A DNA stretch of 40,732 nt from Candidatus Bacteroides intestinavium (GCA_019118325.1 DWZE01000014.1:1-40732); one strand, 5' to 3'; counted from the first letter of the stretch, positions 30,115 through 38,798 are shown. Made by a program: numbers and translations. The notes: generated from the sequence alone by a model not told the origin.

Positions 30115-30495
30115 TCAATTAAACAGGGGTGAATCGAAGGCATCCTCGATGTGGGTTATTTGGAACTGATCCGGTCCGCCCACTACTTCCATGATGTCAA
30201 ACCGTATGCGGGCGTCGATGGCGTACATTTTGACATACGCGTCGGCGGCTACCACGATGTGTCGTATCTTTTTCCAGTCCACGGCTTCGTAGGGTTCGCG
30301 GAAGTCCGTGTTTCGCCGGGTCTTCACCTCTACGAAGGCTATGATGTCGTCCTTTGTGGCTACGATGTCCAGTTCCAGGCGGTTCTTGCGCCAGTTGCGA
30401 TCCCGAATGGTGTAGCCTTTCCGTGTCAGATATTCCACGGCGGCATCTTCTCCGGCTTTTCCCAAGATTTTGGGATTGGTTTGAGGGGCGGTCAT
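30115..30495 (-). CDS. yraN: YraN/UPF0102-family protein (Holliday-junction-resolvase-like fold)
   Basis: The 126-residue protein shows the UPF0102 pattern: G-K-A-G-E-D-A-A-V-E-Y-L at 12-23, R-N-W-R-K-N-R-L-E-L-D-I-V near 33-45 and F-V-E-V-K-T-R near 54-60. Together these give an E...D...E-V-K arrangement typical of PD-(D/E)xK folds. Function in DNA metabolism is presumed from the fold but not established. It is the first gene of the operon. Element E3 starts three bases upstream of its ATG (30493-30495), so its natural leader is replaced by repeat sequence. The nearest -7 box on this strand is on the far side of E3 at 30710. Confidence 0.88.
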   Translation of the reverse strand: MTAPQTNPKILGKAGEDAAVEYLTRKGYTIRDRNWRKNRLELDIVATKDDIIAFVEVKTRRNTDFREPYEAVDWKKIRHIVVAADAYVKMYAIDARIRFDIMEVVGGPDQFQITHIEDAFDSPLFN

Positions 30496-30497
30496 TC

Positions 30498-30688
30498 TAA
30501 GTAGATGTTAATATTTAGTTTATATGATAAATAGTAATTTAGTTTAGGCGCGGATTACGCGGATTTCACGGATATATTATTATTTATATAATCAATGAAA
30601 TCAACGTTTTATAATGAAGAACAATCCGTGAAATCCGCGCCTAAAAAACTAAGCGATATGTTATCATTTAATTCTTACGATTTACTTA
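30498..30688. repeat. TAAGTA-ended intergenic element E3 (191 bp)
   Basis: The left end is TAAGTA, 11 nt, TTAGTTTATATGAT. The right end is AATTCTTACGATTTACTTA at 30670-30688. Inner arms: TTAGGCGCGGATT with GATTTCACGGAT on the left, and ATCCGTGAAATCCGCGCC on the right, a near-perfect long inverted pair. It fills the gap between the yraN ATG and the divergent promoters, giving yraN a leader of about 200 nt containing the hairpin. Confidence 0.75.
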
Positions 30689-30709
30689 TTCTTTTTTATT
30701 CTTCGGGCG

Positions 30710-30737
30710 CAAAAATAACTTTTTTGTCTTATCTTTG
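30710..30737. promoter_or_regulatory. Divergent -7 boxes for yraN operon (minus) and acyltransferase (plus)
   Basis: The minus-strand TATTTTTG (30710-30717) faces yraN across element E3. The plus-strand TATCTTTG (30730-30737) lies 30 bp before ATG 30768. The two boxes are only 12 bp apart, so the two transcription starts would compete for polymerase. Confidence 0.5.
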
Positions 30738-30767
30738 CCGCCATTATTAACACAAACAAACATTTTT

Positions 30768-31901
30768 ATGAAACCGCAGACTACTTACCTTGCCTCGAAG
30801 CCCCACTACGAGATTTTGGACGGCTTGCGTGGCGTGGCAGCACTGATGGTGGTTGCCTTCCATCTGTTCGAACCCCATTCGGCAGGCAATCATCTGGTGC
30901 AAGTGATCAATCATGGCTATCTGGCCGTAGATTTCTTTTTCATGCTTTCGGGGTTTGTCATCGGGTACGCATACGATGATCGCTGGGACCGCATGACGTT
31001 GGGTACTTTCTTCAAGCGTCGGGTCATCCGTCTGCATCCCATGGTCGTCATGGGGAGTATCGTAGGAGCTGTGTTTTTCTATTTTCAGAAGTCCGATGTG
31101 TGTTTCCCGCAGATAGCGGATACGCCCGTATGGATGCTTTTGTTGTTGATGGTGTGGGGAGCCACCCTGCTTCCTCTGCCGCTGAAGTGGGACGTGCGCG
31201 GTTGGACGGAGATGCACCCGCTGAACGGTCCGGCCTGGTCGCTCTACTATGAATATATAGCCAACATCCTGTATGCCCTGTTTGTCCGCCGTTTCAGCAA
31301 GACGGCGCTTACGGTGCTGGTTGTTTGTGCCGCCTGCCTGACGGTCTATCGTAGCCAGACGGCTCCCTTGGGCGACATGGTGGGAGGCTGGTCGTTGACG
31401 TGGGAGCAGCAGTATGTGGGCTTTACCCGTCTGTTGTATCCTTTCTTCGGAGGCTTGCTTCTGTCCCGCTTGGGCTGGCTGGTCCGGCTGAAGAGGCGTG
31501 CTTTCTGGTATTGCAGCCTGCTCATCGTGGTGATACTGGCCATGCCCCGCATCGGTGGTGAGGACGGTTTCTGGATGAACGGGCTCTACGAAGCCTGCTG
31601 CATCCTCTTCGTTTTCCCGCTCATTGTGTCGATGGGGGCAGGCGGCAAGGTGACTGGCCGGCGCTCCACGGCCATCTGTAAGTTCCTGGGCGACATCTCT
31701 TATCCTATATATATCACACATTATCCCCTGGTGTACATCTATACGGCCTGGGTGTGTGATACGGGAGCCGGCATCAAGGATGGTCTTCCCTATATGATAC
31801 TGGTCTTTTCGGGTGCCATTGCCTTGGCGTACGCTTCGTTGAAATGCTACGACATGCCGGTTCGCCGCTGGCTGACAGAGCGTTTCCTTAAACGAGCTTG
31901 A
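30768..31901 (+). CDS. Acyltransferase family 3 membrane protein (OafA/YrhL type)
   Basis: ATG 30768 is chosen (M-K-P-Q-T-T-Y), giving 377 residues; the earlier ATG at 30735 overlaps the -7 box. The family start is clear: Y-E-I-L-D-G-L-R-G-V-A-A-L-M-V-V-A-F-H-L-F with the catalytic-type His. H-G-Y-L-A-V-D-F-F-F-M-L-S-G-F-V-I follows, then about ten TM helices and late I-S-Y-P-I-Y-I-T-H-Y-P. These inner-membrane enzymes move acyl groups (often acetyl or succinyl) onto sugars of polysaccharides, glycolipids or antibiotics; the substrate is unknown. No glycan gene cluster adjoins. It ends overlapping the convergent AlaX-like gene by 14 bp. Confidence 0.88.
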   Translation: MKPQTTYLASKPHYEILDGLRGVAALMVVAFHLFEPHSAGNHLVQVINHGYLAVDFFFMLSGFVIGYAYDDRWDRMTLGTFFKRRVIRLHPMVVMGSIVGAVFFYFQKSDVCFPQIADTPVWMLLLLMVWGATLLPLPLKWDVRGWTEMHPLNGPAWSLYYEYIANILYALFVRRFSKTALTVLVVCAACLTVYRSQTAPLGDMVGGWSLTWEQQYVGFTRLLYPFFGGLLLSRLGWLVRLKRRAFWYCSLLIVVILAMPRIGGEDGFWMNGLYEACCILFVFPLIVSMGAGGKVTGRRSTAICKFLGDISYPIYITHYPLVYIYTAWVCDTGAGIKDGLPYMILVFSGAIALAYASLKCYDMPVRRWLTERFLKRA

Positions 31902-32370
31902 ACCGCATCCGCCATACTTTCCGCTCCTCGTCCCAGTCGTGGCTGAGGATGCGGAAGGTGCCTATCTCCGCCGTGTTCTCCACATGGGCGCCGATGCAGA
32001 GGCATTCGTCGTAATCTCCTACGTGTACCACGCGCACCGTTTCCGAGGCATCCTCGGGCAGGCGGGCTAGGTCAAAACGGCCGCGGGCCTCCTCCTGCGT
32101 GATGTATTCCGTGGTGACGGGCAGGTGGCGGGCGATGACTTCGTTCACGGCTTCTTCCAGTCTTTTGACCTCTTCGTCCGTGGGGCGGCGGTCCAGCCGG
32201 TAGTCCAGCTTGCTCTTTTTCCGTTCGATGTGGGCCGAAACGGAACGTCCGCATCCGAAGAGGCGTATCATGGTCTGGTTCACGATATGTTCACAGGTGT
32301 GCGAAGGGCGGTGCTCTTCCTTGTTGTGTGCATTCAGCACGGGGGCTTCAGGGGTTTTCTTTTCTTCCAT
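31888..32370 (-). CDS. AlaX-like tRNA-editing domain protein (threonyl/alanyl-tRNA synthetase SAD)
   Basis: Start ATG 32370 (M-E-E-K-K-T-P-E) gives 160 residues. The frame stays open to 32628, but the upstream part does not look like the family and would cross the promoter at 32570. Metal-binding editing motifs are visible: H-T-C-E-H-I-V-N-Q (H-x-x-x-H) and C-L-C-I-G-A-H-V-E-N-T-A-E-I-G (C-x-x-x-H). Free-standing SAD proteins hydrolyse mischarged tRNA, such as Ser-tRNA(Ala), in the cytoplasm; which tRNA is unknown. It overlaps the acyltransferase gene tail to tail. The promoter at 32570-32599 implies a leader of nearly 200 nt. Confidence 0.75.
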   Translation of the reverse strand: MEEKKTPEAPVLNAHNKEEHRPSHTCEHIVNQTMIRLFGCGRSVSAHIERKKSKLDYRLDRRPTDEEVKRLEEAVNEVIARHLPVTTEYITQEEARGRFDLARLPEDASETVRVVHVGDYDECLCIGAHVENTAEIGTFRILSHDWDEERKVWRMRFKLV

Positions 32371-32569
32371 AATGATGTGAGTAAAAAAGTAAATGAATGT
32401 CCGCATTCTCCCTGGGGATGCTTTCGCAAGGATGCTATGCTTCGACCGGCATGGAAGCAAGGATAAATGGCAAAGTATCCAATGATACCTGGCCATGGAA
32501 ACTTGCTTATTCAGGCTTCTCTGTTTCCGTTCGGGCAACCTGCGGTATCCATTAAGAAGTATGTCGCTG

Positions 32570-32599
32570 CAAAGATACGCATAAAATGTCGAATGCAAA
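32570..32599 (-). promoter_or_regulatory. Strong Bacteroidetes promoter for the AlaX-like gene
   Basis: The minus-strand -7 box TATCTTTG (32570-32577) and -33 TTTG (32596-32599) are about 18 bp apart, the best -33/-7 pair in the window. Transcription would start near 32562, leaving about 190 nt before ATG 32370. The leader contains a short dyad (GGTATCATTGGATACT region, near 32477-32492). The gap 32371-32835 holds no credible gene. Confidence 0.55.
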
Positions 32600-32793
32600 A
32601 CAGGGATTTGAGGCTTCCAAAGAGGCACTTTGGCGGCCTGAAGAAGGACTTTAGACCGTTTGAACAGCTACCTGGGGAGTGTGGGCAGGGGCTGTATCCC
32701 CGCTGTAAGGCTTTGTGGAGGGGGTGGCGGGATTTCTTGCATCCGCGGAATCAGATTTTTGCATTAAAAGACTATTTTTCAAAGAATAATGCG

Positions 32794-32801
32794 TAACTTT
32801 G
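32794..32801 (+). promoter_or_regulatory. -7 box (TAACTTTG) for the glycogen operon
   Basis: TAACTTTG fits TAnnTTTG, with a T-rich stretch (TATTTTTC, 32773-32780) near -33. It lies 34 bp before ATG 32836. Confidence 0.55.
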
Positions 32802-32835
32802 CACCCACATTTTAAAAAGAGTTTTTGCGACATAT

Positions 32836-34497
32836 ATGATAGAAGGAATTCAAACTCCCGATTATGTTTTTGCAGCCAGTTGGGAGGTGTGCAACAAAGT
32901 AGGTGGAATTTATACCGTCCTGTCAACGCAGGCTAATACCCTGAAGACCAGGTTTGGTGACAAACTGTTTTATATAGGTCCCGATGTATGGCAAGGGAAA
33001 GAGAATCCTTTGTTTATAGAGTCTGATAATCTTTGCGCCACGTGGCGTGAATATGCCAATGAGAAGGACGGGCTGTCCGTCCGTGTAGGCCGCTGGAATA
33101 TTCCCGGCGAGCCGATTGTCATCCTGGTCGATTTCCGGCCTTTCTTCCCTTTCAAGAATCAGATATATACAGATATGTGGAACCGCTACCAGGTGGATTC
33201 CCTGCATGCGTATGGCGACTATGACGAGGCGTCCATGTTCGCGTATGCCGCAGGACGGGTGGTGGAGAGCTTCTACCGCTATAACCTGACGGAGACGGAC
33301 AAGGTGATTTTCCATGCCCATGAATGGATGCTGGGCATGGCTGTCCTTTACCTGCAGATAAATGTGCCGGAGATTGCCACCGTGTTCACCACGCACGCCA
33401 CGTCCATCGGCCGTTCCATTGCCGGAAACAATAAACCCCTGTATGACTATCTCTTTGCCTACAACGGCGACCAGATGGCCCAGGAGTTGAACATGCAATC
33501 CAAGCACTCCATCGAGAAGCAGACGGCCCACTATGTGGACTGCTTCACGACCGTGAGCCAGATTACGAATAATGAATGCAGGGAACTGCTGGACAAGTCC
33601 GCCGATGTCATCCTGATGAACGGCTTCGAAGATGATTTCGTGCCGAAAGGCCAGGCGTATGTCGGCAAGCGGAAGCGTGCCCGTGCCTTGAAGCTGCGCG
33701 TGGCCAACTGCCTGACCGGCCAGGAATTTGACGACGATACGCTGATTATCGCCACGAGCGGGCGCTACGAGTTCAAGAACAAGGGCATCGACGTCTTCCT
33801 GGAGGCATTGAACCGCTTGAATCGGGATAAAAACCTGAAAAAGAATGTGCTGGCCTTTGTCAATGTGCCCGGATGGGTGGGCGACCCGCGCGAGGACCTG
33901 CAACAACGCATGAAGAGCAAGGAGAAGTTTACGACGCCGCTGCCTTGCCCCCTCATCACCCACTGGCTGCACGATATGACGCATGACCAGGTGCTGGACA
34001 TGCTGAAGTATCTGGACCTCAACAACCGGCCGGAGGACAAGGTGAAAGTCATCTTCTTCCCTTGCTACCTGGACGGACGCGACGGCATCGTCAACAAGAC
34101 CTACTATGACATGGTGCCCGGTCTTGACCTCAGTGTGTATCCTTCCTATTATGAACCGTGGGGCTATACCCCGCTGGAAAGTGTCGCTTTCCACGTGCCT
34201 ACCATCACGACCGACCTGGCCGGCTTCGGCCTGTGGGTGAAGAGCCTGCGCCATCAGCACGGCATCGAGGACGGGGTAGAGGTGCTGCACCGCTCGGATT
34301 ACAACTACTCCGAGGTGGCAGACGGCGTGAAGGACACCATCTCGCTGTTCTCCTCGAAGACTCCGGACGAGGTGAAGACCATCCGCAAGCGGGCCGGACA
34401 GGTGGCCGAGCAAGCCTTGTGGAAGCATTTTATACAATATTATTATGAGGCATACGACATTGCCTTGCGCAATGCCATGAAACGCCTCCTGGGTTAA
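32836..34497 (+). CDS. Glycogen synthase, GT3 (eukaryote-like) family
   Basis: The 553-residue protein begins Y-V-F-A-A-S-W-E-V-C-N-K-V-G-G-I-Y-T-V-L-S, the UDP-glucose-binding K-x-G-G start in the form typical of GT3 synthases. It continues with F-H-A-H-E-W-M-L-G-M-A-V-L-Y-L-Q, T-T-H-A-T-S-I-G-R and D-C-F-T-T-V-S-Q-I-T. Late Y-P-S-Y-Y-E-P-W-G-Y-T-P-L-E-S contains the E-x7-E-type active-site region. It elongates alpha-1,4-glucan from a nucleotide sugar (UDP-glucose in characterised GT3 enzymes) in the cytoplasm. GT3 rather than GT5 GlgA is usual in Bacteroidales. The phosphorylase gene follows after 33 bp, forming a two-gene glycogen operon. Confidence 0.9.
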   Translation: MIEGIQTPDYVFAASWEVCNKVGGIYTVLSTQANTLKTRFGDKLFYIGPDVWQGKENPLFIESDNLCATWREYANEKDGLSVRVGRWNIPGEPIVILVDFRPFFPFKNQIYTDMWNRYQVDSLHAYGDYDEASMFAYAAGRVVESFYRYNLTETDKVIFHAHEWMLGMAVLYLQINVPEIATVFTTHATSIGRSIAGNNKPLYDYLFAYNGDQMAQELNMQSKHSIEKQTAHYVDCFTTVSQITNNECRELLDKSADVILMNGFEDDFVPKGQAYVGKRKRARALKLRVANCLTGQEFDDDTLIIATSGRYEFKNKGIDVFLEALNRLNRDKNLKKNVLAFVNVPGWVGDPREDLQQRMKSKEKFTTPLPCPLITHWLHDMTHDQVLDMLKYLDLNNRPEDKVKVIFFPCYLDGRDGIVNKTYYDMVPGLDLSVYPSYYEPWGYTPLESVAFHVPTITTDLAGFGLWVKSLRHQHGIEDGVEVLHRSDYNYSEVADGVKDTISLFSSKTPDEVKTIRKRAGQVAEQALWKHFIQYYYEAYDIALRNAMKRLLG

Positions 34498-34530
34498 TGA
34501 ATCATAATTTATCACTCAAGTTATCATACA

Positions 34531-37095
34531 ATGAAGATTAAAGTTAGTAATGTAAACACTCCCAATTGGAAAGATGTGAATGTGAAGTCTCACATTCCCG
34601 TTGAATTGGAGAAACTGTCTGAACTGGCCCGCAACATTTGGTGGTCATGGAATTACGAGGCTACCGAGTTGTTTAGAGACCTTGATCCTGCCCTTTGGAA
34701 AGAAGTGGGTCAAAACCCGGTTCTCCTGTTGGAGCGTATGAGTTATGCAAAGCTCGAGGCTTTAGCCAATGATAAAGTCATCTTGCGCCGTTTGGATGCT
34801 GTCTACTCCAAGTTCCGCAACTATATGGATGTGGAGCCCGACAAGAAGCGTCCTTCTGTAGCCTACTTCAGCATGGAGTATGGCCTGACGCATGTGCTCA
34901 AAATATATTCCGGTGGTCTGGGCGTATTGGCCGGCGACTACCTGAAAGAGGCTTCGGACAGCAACGTCGACATGTGTGGCGTGGGCTTCCTCTACCGTTA
35001 CGGCTATTTCACGCAGACTTTGTCCATGGACGGTCAGCAGATTGCCAACTACGAGGCCCAGAACTTCGGACAGCTGCCCATCGACCGTGTGTTGGATGAG
35101 AATGGCCAGCAGCTCATCGTCGACGTTCCTTACCTGGATTACTATGTGCATGCCTACGTATGGCGTGTCAATGTGGGCCGCGTGTCGCTCTATCTGCTGG
35201 ATACGGACAATGACCTGAACAGCGAGTTCGACCGCCGCATCACCCACCAGCTGTATGGTGGCGACTGGGAGAACCGTCTGAAGCAGGAAATCCTGCTGGG
35301 TATCGGCGGTATCCTGACGCTGAAGAAGCTGGGCATCAAGAAAGATATCTATCACTGCAACGAGGGACACGCCGCCCTTATCAACGTGCAGCGCATCTGC
35401 GACTATGTGGCTGAAGGGCTGACCTACGACCAGGCCATCGAACTGGTACGCGCTTCTTCGCTGTACACGGTACACACGCCGGTGCCTGCCGGCCACGACT
35501 ACTTTGACGAAGGCCTCTTCGGCAAGTACATGGGCGGTTATCCCCAACGCATGGGCATCAGCTGGGACGACCTGATGGACCTGGGCCGCAACAATCCGGG
35601 CGACAAGGGCGAGCGTTTCTGCATGTCCATCTTCGCTTGCAATACGTCGCAGGAAGTCAACGGCGTAAGCTGGCTGCACGGCAAGGTTTCGCAGGAGATG
35701 TTCGCCCCCATCTGGAAGGGCTACTTCCCCGAAGAGATGCACGTGGGCTATGTGACCAATGGCGTACACTTCCCCACGTGGAGCGCTACGGAATGGAAAC
35801 AGCTCTATGGCGCTCACTTCGACGAGAACTACTGGTTCGACCAGTCCAATCCCGAGTACTGGAAAGCCATCTACGATGTGTCCGATGAGGAAATCTGGAA
35901 GACACGCATGCAGATGAAGAACAAGCTGATTGACTATGTGCGCAAGTCCTACCGCGAGACCTGGTTGAAGAACCAGGGCGACCCCTCGCGCATCGTATCT
36001 CTGCTGGACAAGATCAATCCCAACGCCCTGCTGATTGGCTTCGGACGTCGTTTTGCCACGTACAAGCGTGCACACCTGCTCTTCACCGACCTGGACCGTC
36101 TGGCCAAGATTGTCAACAACCCCGACTATCCTGTCCAGTTCCTCTACACCGGCAAGGCGCATCCGCACGATGGTGCCGGCCAGGGCCTGATTAAGAAAAT
36201 CATCGAAATCTCCCGCCGTCCGGAGTTCCTGGGCAAGATTATCTTCCTGGAGAACTACGACATGAAGCTGGCCCGCCGCCTTATTTCGGGCGTGGACATC
36301 TGGCTGAACACGCCGACCCGTCCGCTCGAGGCTTCCGGCACGTCCGGCGAAAAGGCGCTGATGAACGGCGTGGTGAACTTCTCCGTATTGGACGGCTGGT
36401 GGCTGGAAGGCTATCGCGAAGGTGCCGGCTGGGCATTGACCGAGAAGCGCACGTACCAGAACCAGGAATATCAGGACCAGCTGGATGCCGCTACCATCTA
36501 CAGCATCCTCGAACAGGAAATCTTGCCGCTGTACTACGCCCGCAACAAGAAGGGCTATTCCGAGGGCTGGGTACGCACCATCAAGAACTCCATCGCACAG
36601 ATTGCTCCTCACTATACGATGAAGCGCCAGCTGGACGACTACTACAAGAAGTTCTATAACAAGGAGGCTGAACGCTTCAAGATGCTGGCCGCCAACGACT
36701 ATGCCAAGGCCAAGGAAATCGCTGCCTGGAAGGAACAGGTGGTCGAGAAGTGGGACAGCATCGAGGTCGTATCCAGCGAGAAGACCGTAGACCTCCTGAA
36801 GGGTTCCATCGAGAGCGGCAAGGAGTACACCATCAACTACGTCATCGACGAAAAGGGCCTGGACGATGCCATCGGCCTCGAACTGGTGACGACGCACACG
36901 GGCGAGGACGGCAAGCAGCATATCTACTCTGTAGAGCCGTTCAGCGTAGTGAAGCGTGAAGGTTCTCTGTACACCTTCCAGGTGAAGCACAAACTGGAGA
37001 ATGCCGGTAGCTTCAAGGTGGCCTACCGCATGTTCCCCAAGAACCCCGACCTGCCTCACCGTCAGGACTTCTGCTATGTCCGCTGGTTCTATTAA
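34531..37095 (+). CDS. glgP: Alpha-glucan (glycogen) phosphorylase, GT35
   Basis: The 854-residue protein has an N-terminal DUF3417-type region ([21 protein letters not shown]). Then come [17 protein letters not shown] and C-N-E-G-H-A. The pyridoxal-phosphate region reads [25 protein letters not shown] with the Lys that holds PLP. This is the short, non-regulated phosphorylase type of bacteria and archaea. It releases glucose-1-phosphate from glycogen or maltodextrin. The C-terminal about 130 residues form an extra beta-rich part. It is cotranscribed with the synthase; an intrinsic terminator follows at 37131. Confidence 0.92.
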   Translation: MKIKVSNVNTPNWKDVNVKSHIPVELEKLSELARNIWWSWNYEATELFRDLDPALWKEVGQNPVLLLERMSYAKLEALANDKVILRRLDAVYSKFRNYMDVEPDKKRPSVAYFSMEYGLTHVLKIYSGGLGVLAGDYLKEASDSNVDMCGVGFLYRYGYFTQTLSMDGQQIANYEAQNFGQLPIDRVLDENGQQLIVDVPYLDYYVHAYVWRVNVGRVSLYLLDTDNDLNSEFDRRITHQLYGGDWENRLKQEILLGIGGILTLKKLGIKKDIYHCNEGHAALINVQRICDYVAEGLTYDQAIELVRASSLYTVHTPVPAGHDYFDEGLFGKYMGGYPQRMGISWDDLMDLGRNNPGDKGERFCMSIFACNTSQEVNGVSWLHGKVSQEMFAPIWKGYFPEEMHVGYVTNGVHFPTWSATEWKQLYGAHFDENYWFDQSNPEYWKAIYDVSDEEIWKTRMQMKNKLIDYVRKSYRETWLKNQGDPSRIVSLLDKINPNALLIGFGRRFATYKRAHLLFTDLDRLAKIVNNPDYPVQFLYTGKAHPHDGAGQGLIKKIIEISRRPEFLGKIIFLENYDMKLARRLISGVDIWLNTPTRPLEASGTSGEKALMNGVVNFSVLDGWWLEGYREGAGWALTEKRTYQNQEYQDQLDAATIYSILEQEILPLYYARNKKGYSEGWVRTIKNSIAQIAPHYTMKRQLDDYYKKFYNKEAERFKMLAANDYAKAKEIAAWKEQVVEKWDSIEVVSSEKTVDLLKGSIESGKEYTINYVIDEKGLDDAIGLELVTTHTGEDGKQHIYSVEPFSVVKREGSLYTFQVKHKLENAGSFKVAYRMFPKNPDLPHRQDFCYVRWFY

Positions 37096-37130
37096 TCACG
37101 TGCAATAACATAGCGTAATATATATATGAT

Positions 37131-37168
37131 AAGAGCCGTGTCTCCTCTGTGGGGCACGGCTCTTTGTG
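37131..37168 (+). terminator. Intrinsic terminator of the glycogen operon
   Basis: AAGAGCCGTG (37131-37140) pairs perfectly with CACGGCTCTT (37155-37164) around a 14-nt loop and is followed by TGTGATTTTTATATTT. It lies 36 bp after the glgP stop. Confidence 0.75.
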
Positions 37169-37180
37169 ATTTTTATATTT

Positions 37181-37292
37181 AGGAGTTAAAGGAGTTAAGA
37201 AGTTAAGCCAATACCTTCTGTATATACGGCTCATTGACTTACTATCGGCTTAACTCCTTAACTCCTTAACTTCTTAACTCCTTTAACTCCTC
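37181..37292. repeat. GGAGTTAAG-arm hairpin repeat, copy R3 (long arms)
   Basis: The left arm is GGAGTTAAAGGAGTTAAG plus AAGTTAAG. The core contains ATACCTTCTGTATATACGGC and TTGACTTACTATC. The right arm is GGCTTAACTCC followed by three further AACTCC/AACTTC units. Its right border CAAAAGAATATCA (reverse TGATATTCTTTTG) contains the stop codon of the next gene. It sits between convergent genes. Confidence 0.85.
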
Positions 37293-37301
37293 AAAAGAAT
37301 A

Positions 37302-38024
37302 TCAGCGTGTCAGTCCGTTCAGCAGCGTCAGGCTGAGTGCCACGCCGATGACGGCGCATACGACGATGAGCAGTCCGTTCATGGCCCGTGCGCTGGGCTT
37401 CGTCTCCTTGTGCAGGTTCTGGTCGAAGTAGTTCTTGAAGAACAGGTAGATGGCGGGCACGGTGGCGGCGGCCAGCAGCGTGTCTTCCGGAATCTGGTAG
37501 ACGTAGATTTTGGAGAAGGCAATGAGCGCCCAGTGGCACAGGAAGAGGATGATGAGCAGGTTCACCTTGCGCGAGAAGCCCAGCAGCAGGCCGATGGTGA
37601 ACACGGCCACCGAACAGGGCATGACGGTGGTGGTCATCATGGGGAATTCCATGCCGCGCGCCCACGACAGCAGCGGGTAGAGGAACGGCATGGCATAGAG
37701 CACGGCCACCAGGCGGCCATACCGGCGGTTGCGTTCGAAGGTGGTATAACCCGTCAGGAGGTCCCACAGCCAGATGAGGGCCAGGATGCCCCAGAAGATG
37801 GCCAGGATGTAGTGGTAGCTCCGCGTGCCGCTGTAGGCCATGTAGTAGACGGCGGATATCCAGCCGTTCAGGAAGACCATGTAGGCCTTCATCGTGCGTT
37901 TCACGCCCTGCGTCGGGCGGCGGTAGAGCAGGACGGTCAGCAGGATGCCCGCCAGGGTGATGACGGCTTGCGCCATCCAGGTGCCCTCATTGTAGCGGGC
38001 GATAGTGTTCCAGAATGTTTCCAT
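37302..38024 (-). CDS. Six- to eight-helix membrane protein, DUF6064-like
   Basis: The 240-residue protein starts M-E-T-F-W-N-T-I-A-R-Y-N-E-G-T-W-M-A-Q, followed by successive hydrophobic segments near residues 18-35, 50-65, 70-88, 105-122, 128-148, 155-172, 182-200 and 218-236. F-W ... Y-N-x-x-T-W at the N-terminus fits the DUF6064 group as I remember it. Function is unknown. Same strand and order as the ThrE halves upstream, but separated by hairpin H4 (160 bp), so joint transcription is uncertain. The stop TGA falls in the TGATATT border of repeat R3. Confidence 0.6.
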   Translation of the reverse strand: METFWNTIARYNEGTWMAQAVITLAGILLTVLLYRRPTQGVKRTMKAYMVFLNGWISAVYYMAYSGTRSYHYILAIFWGILALIWLWDLLTGYTTFERNRRYGRLVAVLYAMPFLYPLLSWARGMEFPMMTTTVMPCSVAVFTIGLLLGFSRKVNLLIILFLCHWALIAFSKIYVYQIPEDTLLAAATVPAIYLFFKNYFDQNLHKETKPSARAMNGLLIVVCAVIGVALSLTLLNGLTR

Positions 38025-38044
38025 TGTTGTTATGTTGGTTGGTT

Positions 38045-38188
38045 AAATGATAATTTATCGGTGTGATTCTTTAGACGCGGATGACGCGGATGACGCAGAT
38101 TCATTTTCTTTATTGACAGATTATCCGTTATCAAAGATTATCGATCAGCGGCATCAGCGTCATCTGCGTCTAAAGAATTAAATTCCTA
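38045..38188. repeat. ACGCGGATG-arm hairpin repeat, copy H4
   Basis: The left border AAATGATAATTTATCGG is identical to that of H2. TTCTTTAGACGC (38067-38078) pairs perfectly with GCGTCTAAAGAA (38166-38177). Adjoining GGATGACGCGGATGACGC units pair partly with CATCAGCGTCATCT. The right border AAATTCCTATTTCC contains the CTA that is the stop of the ThrE half on the minus strand. Confidence 0.8.
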
Positions 38189-38677
38189 TTTCCCCCTCCG
38201 CGTCATCGAGAACGCCCGTTTGATGAAGAGGAACAGCGGGAACGTGGCCCCCACGGCCAGCATGAAGATGACGCTGCACGTCACCAGCCCGTTCGTGAAG
38301 ATGTCCCGGATATATCCCTGCAGCACGTCCGGCGCGTCCAGGTTTTGCATGAACAGGATGAGCGCGAAGACCGTCTTGTAGGCATACATGCCCGGAATCA
38401 TCGGCAGCAGCGCGGGGATGTACAGCACGGTCATGGGGCAGAGGATGCGCTTGCCCAGCACGAGGCTCCCCATGCCGATGGTGAACGAGGCGCACAGCGA
38501 GGCCGTGGCGATGTCGATGCCCGCGTAGGTCATCAGGCAGAAGCGCAGCGCGTGGCCCACCGCCGCCAACAGGGCGATGGACGGGAAGGCGCGAAGGGGA
38601 GGGTCGGAGATGGCTCCGAAGCCGATGGCGGCGATGGCGGCGAAGAGGCCGTCGGAAAGAATGTCGGTGATTAGCAT
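38186..38677 (-). CDS. Threonine/serine exporter small subunit (ThrE_2/DUF3815, YjjB-like)
   Basis: The 163-residue, four-to-five helix membrane protein has the DUF3815 pattern: G-L-F-A-A-I-A-A-I-G-F-G-A-I near 9-22, A-A-V-G-H-A-L-R near 38-45 and I-P-A-L-L-P-M-I-P-G-M-Y-A-Y-K near 106-120 (the conserved P-x-x-P-G region). With the DUF1212 partner upstream it makes a split ThrE-type exporter of small amino acids or dicarboxylates. The order (large half then small half) and 121-bp gap indicate one transcript. The gap is filled by hairpin T2. The stop TAG lies in the H4 border. Confidence 0.85.
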   Translation of the reverse strand: MLITDILSDGLFAAIAAIGFGAISDPPLRAFPSIALLAAVGHALRFCLMTYAGIDIATASLCASFTIGMGSLVLGKRILCPMTVLYIPALLPMIPGMYAYKTVFALILFMQNLDAPDVLQGYIRDIFTNGLVTCSVIFMLAVGATFPLFLFIKRAFSMTRRGK

Positions 38678-38685
38678 ACGAAAAT

Positions 38686-38792
38686 AGCGGTTAGTGATTA
38701 GTGATGAGCGGTTAGTGGTTAGCGATGAGTGGTTAGTGGTTAGTGATGGGCAGTATGCGGCAACGCTTTACTAATCACTAATCACTAAACGC
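38686..38792. repeat. TTAGTGATTAG-arm hairpin repeat, copy T2, between the two thrE halves
   Basis: AGCGGTTAGTGATTAGTGAT from 38686 pairs, with one mismatch in the first part, with ACTAATCACTAATCACTAA and ACGCT (38770-38793). The extra units GGTTAGTGGTTAGCGATGAG and so on (38709-38748) form the loop side. It is related to T1. Confidence 0.75.
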
Positions 38793-38798
38793 TCACCG

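Noticed and set aside
34762..37059. 765-codon minus-strand frame opposite glgP
   Set aside because: Shadow frame; the plus strand encodes an unmistakable glycogen phosphorylase.
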